From Candidatus Phosphoribacter baldrii (GTDB lineage: Bacteria > Actinomycetota > Actinomycetes > Actinomycetales > Dermatophilaceae): 64,000 nucleotides of DNA. The translations under genes and the position numbers were made by a program. Below are positions 26,548-39,145 of this stretch, piece after piece; position 1 is the stretch's first letter; each line of letters opens with the position of its first letter. The DNA lies in the NCBI GenBank assembly GCA_016704565.1, contig JADIZV010000002.1, positions 558,001 to 622,000 of the forward strand, given 5' to 3'. The notes under the pieces were generated by a model. The model was given only the letters and a program-made list of their open reading frames with translations, was not told where the DNA came from and did not search any database.

Positions 26548-27469
26548 CTCGCGCACCTTGTTCGTCCCGGACGGGCTGGATGGTGAGCGAGTCGATGCAG
26601 CGATCGCCCGGTTGTTCGGTTTGTCCCGGACGCGCGCTGCCGAACTAGCCGCCGACGGGATGGTCACCCTCAACGAGAGGGTGAGCCCTAAGTCAGCCCG
26701 GGTCAGCGCCGGTGACGTGCTGGAGGTCGTCCTTCCGGCGGTTGCAGCGAGCCGGTCCGTCGAGGTCATCGCCGAGCCCGTCCCAGGGATGACGATCGTC
26801 CACGACGACGACGATCTGGTCGTCGTCGACAAGCCGGTCGGGGTCGCGGCGCATCCGAGTGTCGGCTGGGTCGGGCCGAACGTCGTTGCTGGGCTCGCGG
26901 CGGCGGGTTATCGGATCGCCACCTCGGGAGCCAGCGAGCGTCAGGGGATCGTGAGCCGTCTGGACGTCGGCACCTCGGGGCTCATGGTCGTTGCCAAGAG
27001 TGAATACGCCTACAGCCGCCTCAAGAACGCCTTCAGGTCAAGACAGGTCGACAAGACCTATCACGCCCTCGTCCAGGGCCTTCCCGACCCGATGACGGGC
27101 ACCGTGGACGCGCCGATCGGGCGGCACCCGGCGCACGAGTTCAAGTTCGCGGTCATGGCGTCAGGGAAGCCCGCGGTGACCCACTACGAGGTCATCGAGG
27201 CATTCCACGGAGCTTCGTTGCTGGAGGTCAAGCTCGAGACCGGGCGAACCCATCAGATCCGGGTGCACCTGGCCGCCCTCAAGCATCCGTGCTGTGGCGA
27301 CCCGCTCTATGGCGCGGATCCTCGGCTGTCGGCGCGGCTCGGGCTTGAGCGCCAATGGTTGCACGCGGTCGGGCTCGGCTTCGAACACCCGGGCACGGGT
27401 GAGTGGGCGACCTTCACCAGCCCCTATCCGACCGACCTTGAGCACGCCCTTGAGGTCCTGGCCGGATAG
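26540..27469 (+). CDS. 23S rRNA pseudouridine synthase, RluD-like
   Basis: 309 residues: N-terminal S4 RNA-binding domain (VDAAIARLFGLSRTRAAEL), then the RluA-family catalytic domain with SRLD142VGTSGLMVVAK, where D142 is the nucleophile. Further motifs KTYHALVQG and ETGRTHQIRVHLAAL. Pairing with lspA is the usual arrangement in Gram-positives. Exact target uridines are not readable from sequence. Confidence 0.92.
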   Translation: MGDSRTLFVPDGLDGERVDAAIARLFGLSRTRAAELAADGMVTLNERVSPKSARVSAGDVLEVVLPAVAASRSVEVIAEPVPGMTIVHDDDDLVVVDKPVGVAAHPSVGWVGPNVVAGLAAAGYRIATSGASERQGIVSRLDVGTSGLMVVAKSEYAYSRLKNAFRSRQVDKTYHALVQGLPDPMTGTVDAPIGRHPAHEFKFAVMASGKPAVTHYEVIEAFHGASLLEVKLETGRTHQIRVHLAALKHPCCGDPLYGADPRLSARLGLERQWLHAVGLGFEHPGTGEWATFTSPYPTDLEHALEVLAG

Positions 27470-27518
27470 TCCGAACGACACGGGCGGCGACACGCGCGGG
27501 GGCGTCGGTGGGGCGGCA

Positions 27519-27524
27519 TACAGT
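27519..27524 (+). promoter_or_regulatory. Candidate -10 for leaderless dnaE
   Basis: TACAGT lies 7 nt before the dnaE ATG at 27532, which lacks a ribosome site. Its first bases come from a CGGCATAC word. Confidence 0.35.
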
Positions 27525-27531
27525 AGGCGCG

Positions 27532-31092
<3,561 letters not shown>

Positions 31093-31141
31093 CCGCGCGT
31101 GTGGGCCGCACGTGGGGGCCGGAGCACGGGTGGCGGGCCCG

Positions 31142-31169
31142 CGGCATACCGCCAGGCAGGGGTATGCCG
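31142..31169 (+). repeat. Inverted pair CGGCATACC/GGTATGCCG over the next gene's start
   Basis: A perfect 9-bp inverted repeat with a 10-nt loop (GCCAGGCAGG). The right arm ends on the first base of the GTG at 31169 and the purine-rich loop holds the likely ribosome site. Confidence 0.6.
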
Positions 31170-32377
31170 TGACGCCGACGCAGCGCCGCGAGCTCGCCTC
31201 CCGTCGGCTCGCCGCGTTGTGGCTGGCTCCCCGCGCCGCCGCGGCCCAGCGAACTCCCCTCGGGGTCGTCGAACATCACCTGGCCATGCAGGCCCAAGAC
31301 CTGGCCAGTGGCTTGTGGTCCATCGGGGTGCGGACCGGCGGCACGGTCGAGGACGTGGTGACCGCCGTCGAACGGGGCGAGATCACCCGGACCTGGCCGA
31401 TGCGCGGCACCCTGCACTGGGTCGCGACCGCCGACGCCGGCTGGTTGACCGACCTGTTGGCCGGGCCGTCGATGCGGGCCGCGGCCCGCGTGTTGGCCTC
31501 GGTGGGGCTCACTGAGGAGATCATTGCCCAGGCGGGCGTCCGGTGGGCCGAACACCTGGCTTCCGCGGGCGCGATGACTCGAGCAGAAGCGGCCGCAGTG
31601 CTCGCCGCCGGCGGGATCGACCCCAGTGGGCAACGGACCTACTACCTGCTGGTCCGCCACCACCAGCTCGGGTTGCTGCGCCAGGGCCCGATCCGTCGTC
31701 TGGCGGCGGGGCCGGCGTCGTTCGAGCCCACCTTCGTCCTCGCAGCTGAACCACGTTTGGGGAGAGGCAACGCCCAGACTGACCCCGATGCCTCCGCTGG
31801 TGCTGCAGGCCAGGAGAGCTCGCCGGAGTCCCGAGCGCCCCGCCGTCCGGGGCGCGAGGAAGCGCTGGCCCGGCTGGCCGACCGATATGTCACCAGCCAC
31901 GGCCCGGTCACCGAACGCGACTTCGCCGGCTGGTGCGACCAGCCGTTGCGGCTGGTTCGTGAGGCCGTCGCACTCACCGACGGTCGGGTGCGAACCGAGC
32001 AGGTGGGGGAGACGGCATACCTCGTCCATGCCGACGCCCCACCTGCCGCAGCGGCGCACGGGGGCGACGAGGGCACTCTGCTGCTCCCCGGGTTCGACGA
32101 GTGGCTGCTCGGCTACAAGGACCGGCGCGCCCAACTCACCCCCGAACAGGAACGTGCGGTCGTGCCCGGTGGCAACGGCATGTTCCGCGGCACCCTCGTT
32201 GCCGACTGTGCCGTGGCGGGGACCTGGCGGCGCACCGTGGCACGCGAGCTCGTCACCGTCGAGGTGACGCCGTTCGTCCGAGTCACCCGCGCGCTGCGTG
32301 CTGGCGCGGAGGGGGCGGTCGCGGCATACGGGAGGTTCTGGGGGCTGCCCGCGAGAGCGCGGTGGGTCGATGGCTAG
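31169..32377 (+). CDS. Winged-helix HTH_42 protein, putative AlkZ-like DNA glycosylase
   Basis: GTG at 31169 with CAGGGG 8 nt upstream; 402 residues. The family pattern is clear: HHLAMQ41-A-Q43-DLASGLWS, WPMRGTLHWV, RTYYLLVRHHQLGLL, LLPGFDEWLLGYKDR and the TPFVRVTRALRAGAEGAVAAYGRFWGL end. The superfamily includes AlkZ and YcaQ/AlkX glycosylases that excise bulky alkylated or cross-linked bases; Q-x-Q is the catalytic pair of the AlkZ type. Function here is inferred from motif. It overlaps the next gene by 8 nt. Confidence 0.8.
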   Translation: MTPTQRRELASRRLAALWLAPRAAAAQRTPLGVVEHHLAMQAQDLASGLWSIGVRTGGTVEDVVTAVERGEITRTWPMRGTLHWVATADAGWLTDLLAGPSMRAAARVLASVGLTEEIIAQAGVRWAEHLASAGAMTRAEAAAVLAAGGIDPSGQRTYYLLVRHHQLGLLRQGPIRRLAAGPASFEPTFVLAAEPRLGRGNAQTDPDASAGAAGQESSPESRAPRRPGREEALARLADRYVTSHGPVTERDFAGWCDQPLRLVREAVALTDGRVRTEQVGETAYLVHADAPPAAAAHGGDEGTLLLPGFDEWLLGYKDRRAQLTPEQERAVVPGGNGMFRGTLVADCAVAGTWRRTVARELVTVEVTPFVRVTRALRAGAEGAVAAYGRFWGLPARARWVDG

Positions 32378-33311
32378 AGGTGGGATCCCGGCGTCGCCGC
32401 TGCCGCAACGGGACGGGGTCGACGCGGTGCGGTTGCGGATGCCGCAGAGTGGTCCGTGGGTCACCGTGCGCGACCATCTCGTCGAGCGAATCCCATTGTC
32501 TCCCAACCAGATCGATGCGATGCTCGCCGAGGGCGCGTTCGTCGGTCCCGACGGTATGCCGGTCGCTTCCGACGCGCCCTTCATCCCCCGGTCGGTCGTC
32601 TGGGTCCACCGCGACCTGCCTGACGAGGTGCCAGTGCCGTTCGAGATCGAGGTCCTGCACCAGGACGAACGGGTCGTCGTCGTCGACAAACCGCCGTTCC
32701 TCGCCACGACGCCCCGCGGCGAGCACATCCGCGAGACGGTGCTGGCGCGGCTGCGGGTCACCTTGGGGCTCCCGCGACTCGCGCCAGCCCACCGCTTGGA
32801 CCGGCTGACCTCCGGCGTCCTCCTGCTGACGACCGAACAACGCTGGCGCGGTGCCTATCAGCAGGTGTTCGCCACGGGCGGCGCGACCAAGGACTATCTC
32901 GCGTGTGCGCCGCTGCCGCAGCAGGACCTTCCCGCCGTCGTGGACGTTCATCTGGACAAGCCGCACGGGCAGTTGCAGGCCCGGGTGATCCCCGATCGAA
33001 TCCCCAACAGCCACACCGAGATCGAGCTCGTGGCCCGCGACGAGCCGCGAGGTCTCGGGCTCTATCGGTTGCGCCCCGCCACCGGACGGACGCACCAGCT
33101 GCGGGCCCACCTGGCCCATCTGGGCATCCCCATCTGTGGGGACCCCTTGTATCCGACGATCCGCGAGGTCGACTCCGACGACTTCACGACGCCGCTCGGG
33201 CTCGTCGCCAAACGGCTCGAGTTTCGTGACCCCGTCGACGGGGCGCCACGGGTCTTCGAGTCCGTTCGGACGCCGGCCCCGTGGCTTCAGGGCGCACCGT
33301 CGACTGGTTGA
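32370..33311 (+). CDS. RluA-family pseudouridine synthase
   Basis: 313 residues. The catalytic domain has VVVVDKPPFLATTP, HRLD144RLTSGVLLLT (D144 nucleophile) and PATGRTHQLRAHLAHLGIPICGDPLYP. The N-terminal 90 residues resemble a degenerate S4-like region. Likely tRNA or rRNA modification; target not assignable. Overlaps the glycosylase-like gene by 8 nt, so the two are probably co-transcribed. Confidence 0.9.
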   Translation: MARGGIPASPLPQRDGVDAVRLRMPQSGPWVTVRDHLVERIPLSPNQIDAMLAEGAFVGPDGMPVASDAPFIPRSVVWVHRDLPDEVPVPFEIEVLHQDERVVVVDKPPFLATTPRGEHIRETVLARLRVTLGLPRLAPAHRLDRLTSGVLLLTTEQRWRGAYQQVFATGGATKDYLACAPLPQQDLPAVVDVHLDKPHGQLQARVIPDRIPNSHTEIELVARDEPRGLGLYRLRPATGRTHQLRAHLAHLGIPICGDPLYPTIREVDSDDFTTPLGLVAKRLEFRDPVDGAPRVFESVRTPAPWLQGAPSTG

Positions 33312-33497
33312 GCGATCAATTGGCCGATATACCTACCCGCATCGCCGACCATGAGGGACAATCTCTGGCGGGAGTAATGGGCCAGGGGGTCTGGGGGTCT
33401 GACCAGTTCGCCGTGGTTCAGGGGCTTCCTCGCCGTGCGTCGGTGCGCTTGTCGTGGGGAGACGACGGGTCGGATCGGTGCGGTAGAGGGGGATAAG

Positions 33498-33546
33498 CCG
33501 CGGCGGGTCGTGTCGGGTTCACGGCATACCCGCCGCGGTTCTTTTC
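33498..33546 (+). terminator. Intrinsic terminator before the oligopeptidase gene
   Basis: CCGCGGCGGGT (33498-33508) pairs with ACCCGCCGCGG (33528-33538) across a 19-nt loop holding a CGGCATAC word. A T-rich tail TTCTTTTCT follows. The 186 nt between the previous stop and this hairpin show no gene. Confidence 0.75.
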
Positions 33547-33574
33547 TGTGTCCGGGCCCGGCGGCGGCGCTCAC

Positions 33575-33580
33575 TAGAGT
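33575..33580 (+). promoter_or_regulatory. Candidate -10 for leaderless oligopeptidase transcript
   Basis: TAGAGT lies 6 nt before the GTG at 33587; no ribosome site is present. Confidence 0.35.
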
Positions 33581-33586
33581 GACCAG

Positions 33587-35716
33587 GTGCCCTCGGCCCA
33601 CTCGACCCCACGCGCGCCTCGCGCTCCCCGGGACCCGCGGCCCCGGACGGTGCACGGCCACACCGTCGTGGACGACTACGCGTGGATGGCCGATCGCTCC
33701 GACCCGCGGTTGCGCACCTACCTCGAGGCGGAGAACGCGTATGCCGCGGCCCGCACCGCCCATCTCAACCCACTCGTCGAGCAGATCGTCGCCGAGCTCA
33801 AAGCACGCACGGTCGAAACCGACCTGAGCGTTCCGGTCCATCACGGCGGCTGGTGGTACTACGCCCGGACCATCGAGGGCGCCGAATATCCCGTCCACGG
33901 GCGCGTGGCCCGCACCGACTCACCGACCCGTCCCGTGCTCGACGGGCAGCACGCCCCCGCCCACGAGCAGGTCCTGCTCGATGAGAACCTCGAAGCCGGC
34001 GACGGGGACTTCTTCGCGCTCGGTGCCAGCGAGGTGAGCCCCGACGGGCGACTACTCGCCTGGTCAGCTGACCGAGACGGCGAGGAGCGTTACGACCTCA
34101 TCGTGCGCGATATCGCCACCGGAGACATCCTCGACGATCAGGTCCGCCGGATCGGCGAAGGCCTGGCCTGGTCGCGGGACAACCGACACGTCTTCTACAC
34201 CCGCCAGGACGAGGCCTGGCGTTCGCACGAGATCTGGCGTCATGAGTTGGGCACACGGGCCGAGGCCGACGTGCTCGTGCTCTCCGAGCCGGACGAGCGG
34301 TTCTTCCTCAGCGTCGGCGCGACGGCCGACGACCGGTGGGTGGTGCTGTCCTCATCCTCCAAGACGACCGCCCAGGTGTGGCTCGTCGACGCGGCATGTC
34401 CGTTGGAGGCGCCCCGCAGCGTGCTGCCCCGCCGGGACGAGGTGATCTACGACGTTGAACCCGTCGCTGACGGGCTGCTCGTCCTGCACAACGCCGAGCG
34501 GGCCAACTTCCAGGTCGGGTGGCTGCCAGCGCCGGGGTCGCAGGTCGCCGACCTCCTCGATCTCGGCTGGACCACGCCGGACGAATTCGTCACGGGCGTC
34601 GACGCATTCGCTGACTTTGTCGTGCTCAGCCTGCGGGTCGACGGGCTCACGGCCCTGCGCTTCGTGCCGGTCCTGGGGCCAGGGCCGGGCGGCTTCGGTA
34701 TGCCGCACGACCTGACCTTCCCGGGCGCGACGGGCACGCTCACCCTGGGCTCGACCCCCGACCCGACCTCGCCGACTGTTCAGGTGTGCCATACCTCGAT
34801 GGCGACGCCGCCCGCCGTCTACGACTACGCCGTCGCAACCCGCGACCTCACCCTGCTCAAGGCCCATCCCGTGCCCGGGGTGGACCTCGGGGCCTTGCGC
34901 GAGACCCGGATCTGGGCCACCGCCCCCGACGGCGTGGCCGTCCCGGTGTCCCTCGTCCATCATGCCGACGTGCGACCGGACGGGACGGCTCCGGCGCTGC
35001 TTTACGGCTACGGCGCCTACGGCATCTCCTCCGACCCGTGGTTCTCGGTGGCCCGGCTCTCGTTGCTGCACCGCGGGGTCGTCTTCGCGATCGCGCATGT
35101 CCGCGGCGGGACTGAGCTCGGCTGGGACTGGTATGTCCAGGGCCGGCTGGAGCACAAGGAGAACAGCTTCACAGATCTGCTTGCTTGCGCCGACGCCCTT
35201 GTCGAGCATGGCTGGGCCGCCCCGGATCGGGTTGCCGCAGAAGGGGGTTCAGCCGGCGGGCTGTTGGTTGCCGCCGGCGCGACCCGTGCCCCGAGCCGGT
35301 TCCGCGCCATCCTCGCGCAGGTCCCGTTCGTCGACGTGGTCACCACGATGCTCGACCCGAGCCTGCCGCTCACCGTGACCGAGCAGCAGGAGTGGGGCGA
35401 CCCGATCGGTGACCCCACGGCATACGGGCGCATCGCCGCCTATTCGCCCTACGAGACGGTGCCCGAGGGCGACTTCCCGGCCGTCGTGGTGACGACCAGC
35501 GTGCACGACACCCGCGTCTTCGTCACCGAACCGGCCAAGTGGATGGCCCGCCTTCGCGACCGGGTGACCGACGATCCGGTATGCCGTCCGCTCCTCATGC
35601 GCACGCAGCTCACCTCCGGGCATGCGGGCCGATCCGGGCGCTACCAAGCCTGGCGGGAGATCGCCTGGGAGTGGGCGGTGCTGCTGGACCTGCTCGGTGC
35701 CGCCGATCGCGGCTGA
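33587..35716 (+). CDS. Oligopeptidase B (S9A serine peptidase)
   Basis: 709 residues. An N-terminal beta-propeller region (from DYAWMADRSDPRL) is followed by an alpha/beta-hydrolase domain. The nucleophile elbow GGS555AGG, the aspartate in SVHD641TRV and the histidine in TSGH679AGRSGR form the triad. Cleaves small peptides after basic residues in the family. No signal peptide seen, so cytoplasmic. Isolated by a terminator upstream and a convergent gene downstream. Confidence 0.92.
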   Translation: MPSAHSTPRAPRAPRDPRPRTVHGHTVVDDYAWMADRSDPRLRTYLEAENAYAAARTAHLNPLVEQIVAELKARTVETDLSVPVHHGGWWYYARTIEGAEYPVHGRVARTDSPTRPVLDGQHAPAHEQVLLDENLEAGDGDFFALGASEVSPDGRLLAWSADRDGEERYDLIVRDIATGDILDDQVRRIGEGLAWSRDNRHVFYTRQDEAWRSHEIWRHELGTRAEADVLVLSEPDERFFLSVGATADDRWVVLSSSSKTTAQVWLVDAACPLEAPRSVLPRRDEVIYDVEPVADGLLVLHNAERANFQVGWLPAPGSQVADLLDLGWTTPDEFVTGVDAFADFVVLSLRVDGLTALRFVPVLGPGPGGFGMPHDLTFPGATGTLTLGSTPDPTSPTVQVCHTSMATPPAVYDYAVATRDLTLLKAHPVPGVDLGALRETRIWATAPDGVAVPVSLVHHADVRPDGTAPALLYGYGAYGISSDPWFSVARLSLLHRGVVFAIAHVRGGTELGWDWYVQGRLEHKENSFTDLLACADALVEHGWAAPDRVAAEGGSAGGLLVAAGATRAPSRFRAILAQVPFVDVVTTMLDPSLPLTVTEQQEWGDPIGDPTAYGRIAAYSPYETVPEGDFPAVVVTTSVHDTRVFVTEPAKWMARLRDRVTDDPVCRPLLMRTQLTSGHAGRSGRYQAWREIAWEWAVLLDLLGAADRG

Positions 35717-35736
35717 GTGGATCAGGCGGGGCGTGA

Positions 35737-36519
35737 TCAGGCGGAGCGCGCCGCGGAGAAGACTCCCCGCGCCGACAACTCCAAGGTGAGCACCGTGGCG
35801 ACCGCCGCCACGAGCAACAGGGCCACGAGGACGACCAGCTGCACGGCCGCGGCCTGCAGGGGAGTGGCGCCGCCGAGCAACATCCCGACGAATGCCCCCG
35901 GGAGAGTCACCAATCCGACCGTCCTCGTCTGGTCGAGGCCGGGCACCAGAGCAAGACCGGCATCGGCGCGGGTGACGAGAAGCCGCGCGTCCCGGTCGAG
36001 CAGGCCCAGCGACAACGCGGCTTCGACCTCGCCGCGACGCGATCGCAAGGCGTCCTGGATGCGCCGACCGGCCAACGTCGTCGCGGTCATCGCGCCGCCG
36101 ACGAGGATCCCGACCACGGGGACCAGCGCGATCGGGACGAGGGGGACCACGCCGGTGGCCAGCAGCAGCGCAGCCACCGGAAGCGCGGCCGCGCACACCG
36201 GCACGAACCCCCAGACCCACCCGCGCGACGGGCGGGGCGCCACCCGACGCCCGGCCGTCACGGACGCAACACTCACCATGAGGGCGGCGAACGCGCAGGT
36301 GAGCCACCACGAGTCCAGGACGGCGGCGATGACCGAGCCGACGACGGCCAGTTGCACCGTGGCCCGGCCCGCAGCTGTCAGCTGGGCCCCGGAGTAGCCC
36401 AGGCCCCCGGCCCGGCTGACCACCGCGGCCAGCCCCACGATGACGGTGAGCACGACGATGAGCCGGACCAGGTCGGCCGTCGTGTCCACCGAGACCAAGC
36501 CCTGCAGGGGGATGCGCAT
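35737..36519 (-). CDS. FetB-like (UPF0014) ABC-type permease, orphan
   Basis: The ATG at 36519 is chosen because AGGATGGGGG lies just before it; the frame is open to 36576. 260 residues with about seven membrane segments. The family motif is TVGLVTLPGAFVGMLLGGATPLQAAAVQ. In E. coli FetB pairs with the ATPase FetA in iron export; no ATPase gene is adjacent here. The gene is divergent from hisD and its end faces the oligopeptidase end, 20 nt apart. Confidence 0.85.
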   Translation of the reverse strand: MRIPLQGLVSVDTTADLVRLIVVLTVIVGLAAVVSRAGGLGYSGAQLTAAGRATVQLAVVGSVIAAVLDSWWLTCAFAALMVSVASVTAGRRVAPRPSRGWVWGFVPVCAAALPVAALLLATGVVPLVPIALVPVVGILVGGAMTATTLAGRRIQDALRSRRGEVEAALSLGLLDRDARLLVTRADAGLALVPGLDQTRTVGLVTLPGAFVGMLLGGATPLQAAAVQLVVLVALLLVAAVATVLTLELSARGVFSAARSA

Positions 36520-36583
36520 GCCCCCATCCTGGCCCTCTGGGGAGATCGGGTGGACGCGCCGGAGGGCGGGCGGCATACCCGCC

Positions 36584-36589
36584 TAGACT
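36584..36589 (+). promoter_or_regulatory. Candidate -10 for leaderless hisD operon transcript
   Basis: TAGACT lies 7 nt before the GTG at 36597. No -35 of standard form and no ribosome site. A CGGCATAC word sits just upstream (36571-36578). Confidence 0.45.
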
Positions 36590-36596
36590 TTGCCCC

Positions 36597-37964
36597 GTGA
36601 TGAACCGGACCGACCTGCGTGGCTCACGCCTGTCGCGGCGCACCCTGCGTGAGGTGCTCCCACGGGCCGAGTTCGACGTGGCTGCCGCCGCCGAAGCGGT
36701 GCGCCCCGTCGTGCAGGACGTCGCTCATCGCGGGGCCGCCGCGCTGCGTGAGCTGTCCGAGCGGTTCGACGGGGTCGTGCCGCCGCAGCTGCGGGTGCCG
36801 GCTGCCGTCCTGCAGGCCGCCCTCGATCAGCTCGAGCCAGGCCTGCGCGCCGCGCTGGAGGAATCGATCCGACGGGCTCGCCTCGTCCACGCCGACCAGC
36901 GTCGGGCCGACGTCACCACCCGCGTCGTCGATGGTGGCACGGTCACCGAGCGCTGGGTGCCGGTCGACCGGGTCGGGCTCTATGTCCCCGGCGGCCTGGC
37001 CGTCTATCCCTCCAGCGTGGTCATGAACGTCGTCCCAGCCCAGGCGGCTGGCGTCGGCTCGCTCGCCGTGACCAGCCCCCCGCAGCGCGAGAACACCGGA
37101 GTGTTCACCGGCTACCCCAACCCGACGATCCTCGCCACGTGCGCGTTGCTGGGTGTTGACGAGGTGTATGCCGCTGGCGGTGCCCAAGCGATCGCCATGC
37201 TCGCCTACGGCTTCGAAGAGACCGTCACCGGCCCGGATGGCATCACGGAAACCCTTGTCTGCGAGCCGGTCTCGCTCATCACGGGGCCGGGGTCGATCTG
37301 GGTCACGGCGGCCAAACGGCTCGTCCAGGGTCTGGTCGGCATCGACGCCGAAGCCGGGCCGACCGAGATCGCGGTGCTCGCCGACGACAGCGCTGACCCC
37401 GAACACGTGGCGGCCGACCTGGTCAGCCAGGCCGAACACGACCCGCTCGCTGCCTCGGTGCTCGTCACCGACAGCGAGGCGCTCGCCGACGCCGTCGACG
37501 TGGCGCTGGCCCGGCGGGTGCCTGAGGCCAAGCACGGCGAGCGGATCCGCGAGGCCCTCACCGGCCGACAGTCGCGGATCGTCCTGGTCGATGACCTCGA
37601 CGCTGGGGTGCTCGTCTGCGACGTCTATGCCGCCGAACACCTGGAGATCCAGACCCGCGACGCTGGCGCGATTGCTGCGCGGATCCACAACGCCGGGGCG
37701 ATCTTCGTCGGGCCCTGGTCACCGGTGAGTCTGGGCGACTACGCCGCCGGCTCCAACCACGTCCTACCCACGGCCGGTTCGGCCGTGCACTCCAGCGGGC
37801 TGTCGGTGCAGTCGTTCCTGCGCGGCATCCACGTCGTCACCTACGACGAGGCCGCCCTGCGCGGGGTTGCCCACCACGTCGTCACCCTCGCCCAAGCCGA
37901 GGACCTGCCCGGGCACGGCCAGGCCGTGACGGCACGCTTCAGCGATGAGGTGCCGACCCCATGA
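36597..37964 (+). CDS. hisD: Histidinol dehydrogenase HisD
   Basis: 455 residues from GTG (ATG at 36600 is an alternative). Motifs: PVDRVGLYVPGGLAVYPSSVVMNVVPAQAAGV, AAGGAQAIAMLAYG, GPGSIWVTAAKRLV and AEHLEIQTRD. Oxidises histidinol to histidine in two NAD steps, zinc-dependent. First gene of the histidine operon; ATGA overlap with hisC. Confidence 0.95.
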   Translation: MMNRTDLRGSRLSRRTLREVLPRAEFDVAAAAEAVRPVVQDVAHRGAAALRELSERFDGVVPPQLRVPAAVLQAALDQLEPGLRAALEESIRRARLVHADQRRADVTTRVVDGGTVTERWVPVDRVGLYVPGGLAVYPSSVVMNVVPAQAAGVGSLAVTSPPQRENTGVFTGYPNPTILATCALLGVDEVYAAGGAQAIAMLAYGFEETVTGPDGITETLVCEPVSLITGPGSIWVTAAKRLVQGLVGIDAEAGPTEIAVLADDSADPEHVAADLVSQAEHDPLAASVLVTDSEALADAVDVALARRVPEAKHGERIREALTGRQSRIVLVDDLDAGVLVCDVYAAEHLEIQTRDAGAIAARIHNAGAIFVGPWSPVSLGDYAAGSNHVLPTAGSAVHSSGLSVQSFLRGIHVVTYDEAALRGVAHHVVTLAQAEDLPGHGQAVTARFSDEVPTP

Positions 37965-39145
37965 CCACGATCGAGGCCGGCGTCACCGACGCGGCGGCGC
38001 GGGTCGCCCGACTGTTGCGCGAGGACCTGCGCGGGCAGACGGCATACGGGGCGCCGCAACTGGACGTCCCCGTCCGCTTGAACACCAACGAGAACTCGTA
38101 TGCCGTGCCCCCCGACGTCGTCGCGGCGATCACGTCAGCGGTGGGAGGGTGCGCGAGCGAGCTCAACCGCTACCCGGATCGGGAGTTCACCGCGCTGCGC
38201 GAGGATCTTGCGGCCTGGCTCACCGAGCAGACCGGGGTCGCCGTCCGGGCCGACCAGGTGTGGGCGGGCAACGGGTCCAATGAGGTGCTCCAGCACGTCG
38301 TCCAGGCGTTCGCCGGACCGGGGCGGGTGGCGTTGGGGTTCACGCCTGCCTACTCGATGCACCCGATCATCAGCCGGACCATGGGCTCGACCTGGGTCGA
38401 CGGGCACCGGGGCGGGCCGTCCGGGCCGTTCGAGATCACCGCCGCCGACGTCGTCGCGCAGGTGCGCGAGAGTGCGCCACACGTGGTCTTCCTCTGCTCG
38501 CCGAACAATCCGACCGGGACGGCCCTGGACCTCGCGGTGGTGCGGGCGGTGCTCGACGCCGCACCGGACACCGTGGTCGTCGTCGACGAGGCGTATGCCG
38601 AGTTCGCCCGGCCGGGGACGCCGTCAGCGGTGAGTCTCCTCGCGGCATACCCCCAGCTCGTCGTGACCCGGACGATGAGCAAGGCGTTCGCGCTTGCCGG
38701 CGGGCGGCTCGGCTATCTCGTCGCCGCCCCCGAGATGGTCGACGCGCTGCGGCTGGTCCGAATGCCCTACCACCTGTCCAGCCCGACCCAGGCGATCGCT
38801 CGGGCCGCCTTGGCGCACCGGGCAAGCCTGCTCGCCGAGGTCGAGGCGATCAAGGCCCAACGTGACCGGATCGTGGACAGCCTTGCAGCACAAGGGTTCC
38901 CGCCAGTGCCAAGCGATGCCAACTTCGTCCTGTTCGGCGGGCTCGCCGACGCCGCTCGCGCCTGGGAGGCGCTGCTGGCGCAGGGTGTGCTGGTCCGCGA
39001 CGTCGGCATCGCCCACCATCTGCGGGTGACCGCGGGCACGCCCGAGGAGACCACTGCCTTCCTCGACGCCATGGCGGGCCTGCCCGGCGAGCACCGTCTC
39101 GATCCGCATCAGCCGTCCGCCGTGAGCCAAGGAGCCACCGCATGA
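37961..39145 (+). CDS. hisC: Histidinol-phosphate aminotransferase HisC
   Basis: 394 residues of fold-type I PLP enzyme. RLNTNENSYAVP, GNGSNEVLQHVVQAF, CSPNNPTGTALDL, VVVDEAYAEF and the PLP lysine K241 in MSKAFALAGGRLGYL. Converts imidazole acetol phosphate to histidinol phosphate. 4-nt overlaps at both ends. Confidence 0.95.
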   Translation: MTTIEAGVTDAAARVARLLREDLRGQTAYGAPQLDVPVRLNTNENSYAVPPDVVAAITSAVGGCASELNRYPDREFTALREDLAAWLTEQTGVAVRADQVWAGNGSNEVLQHVVQAFAGPGRVALGFTPAYSMHPIISRTMGSTWVDGHRGGPSGPFEITAADVVAQVRESAPHVVFLCSPNNPTGTALDLAVVRAVLDAAPDTVVVVDEAYAEFARPGTPSAVSLLAAYPQLVVTRTMSKAFALAGGRLGYLVAAPEMVDALRLVRMPYHLSSPTQAIARAALAHRASLLAEVEAIKAQRDRIVDSLAAQGFPPVPSDANFVLFGGLADAARAWEALLAQGVLVRDVGIAHHLRVTAGTPEETTAFLDAMAGLPGEHRLDPHQPSAVSQGATA

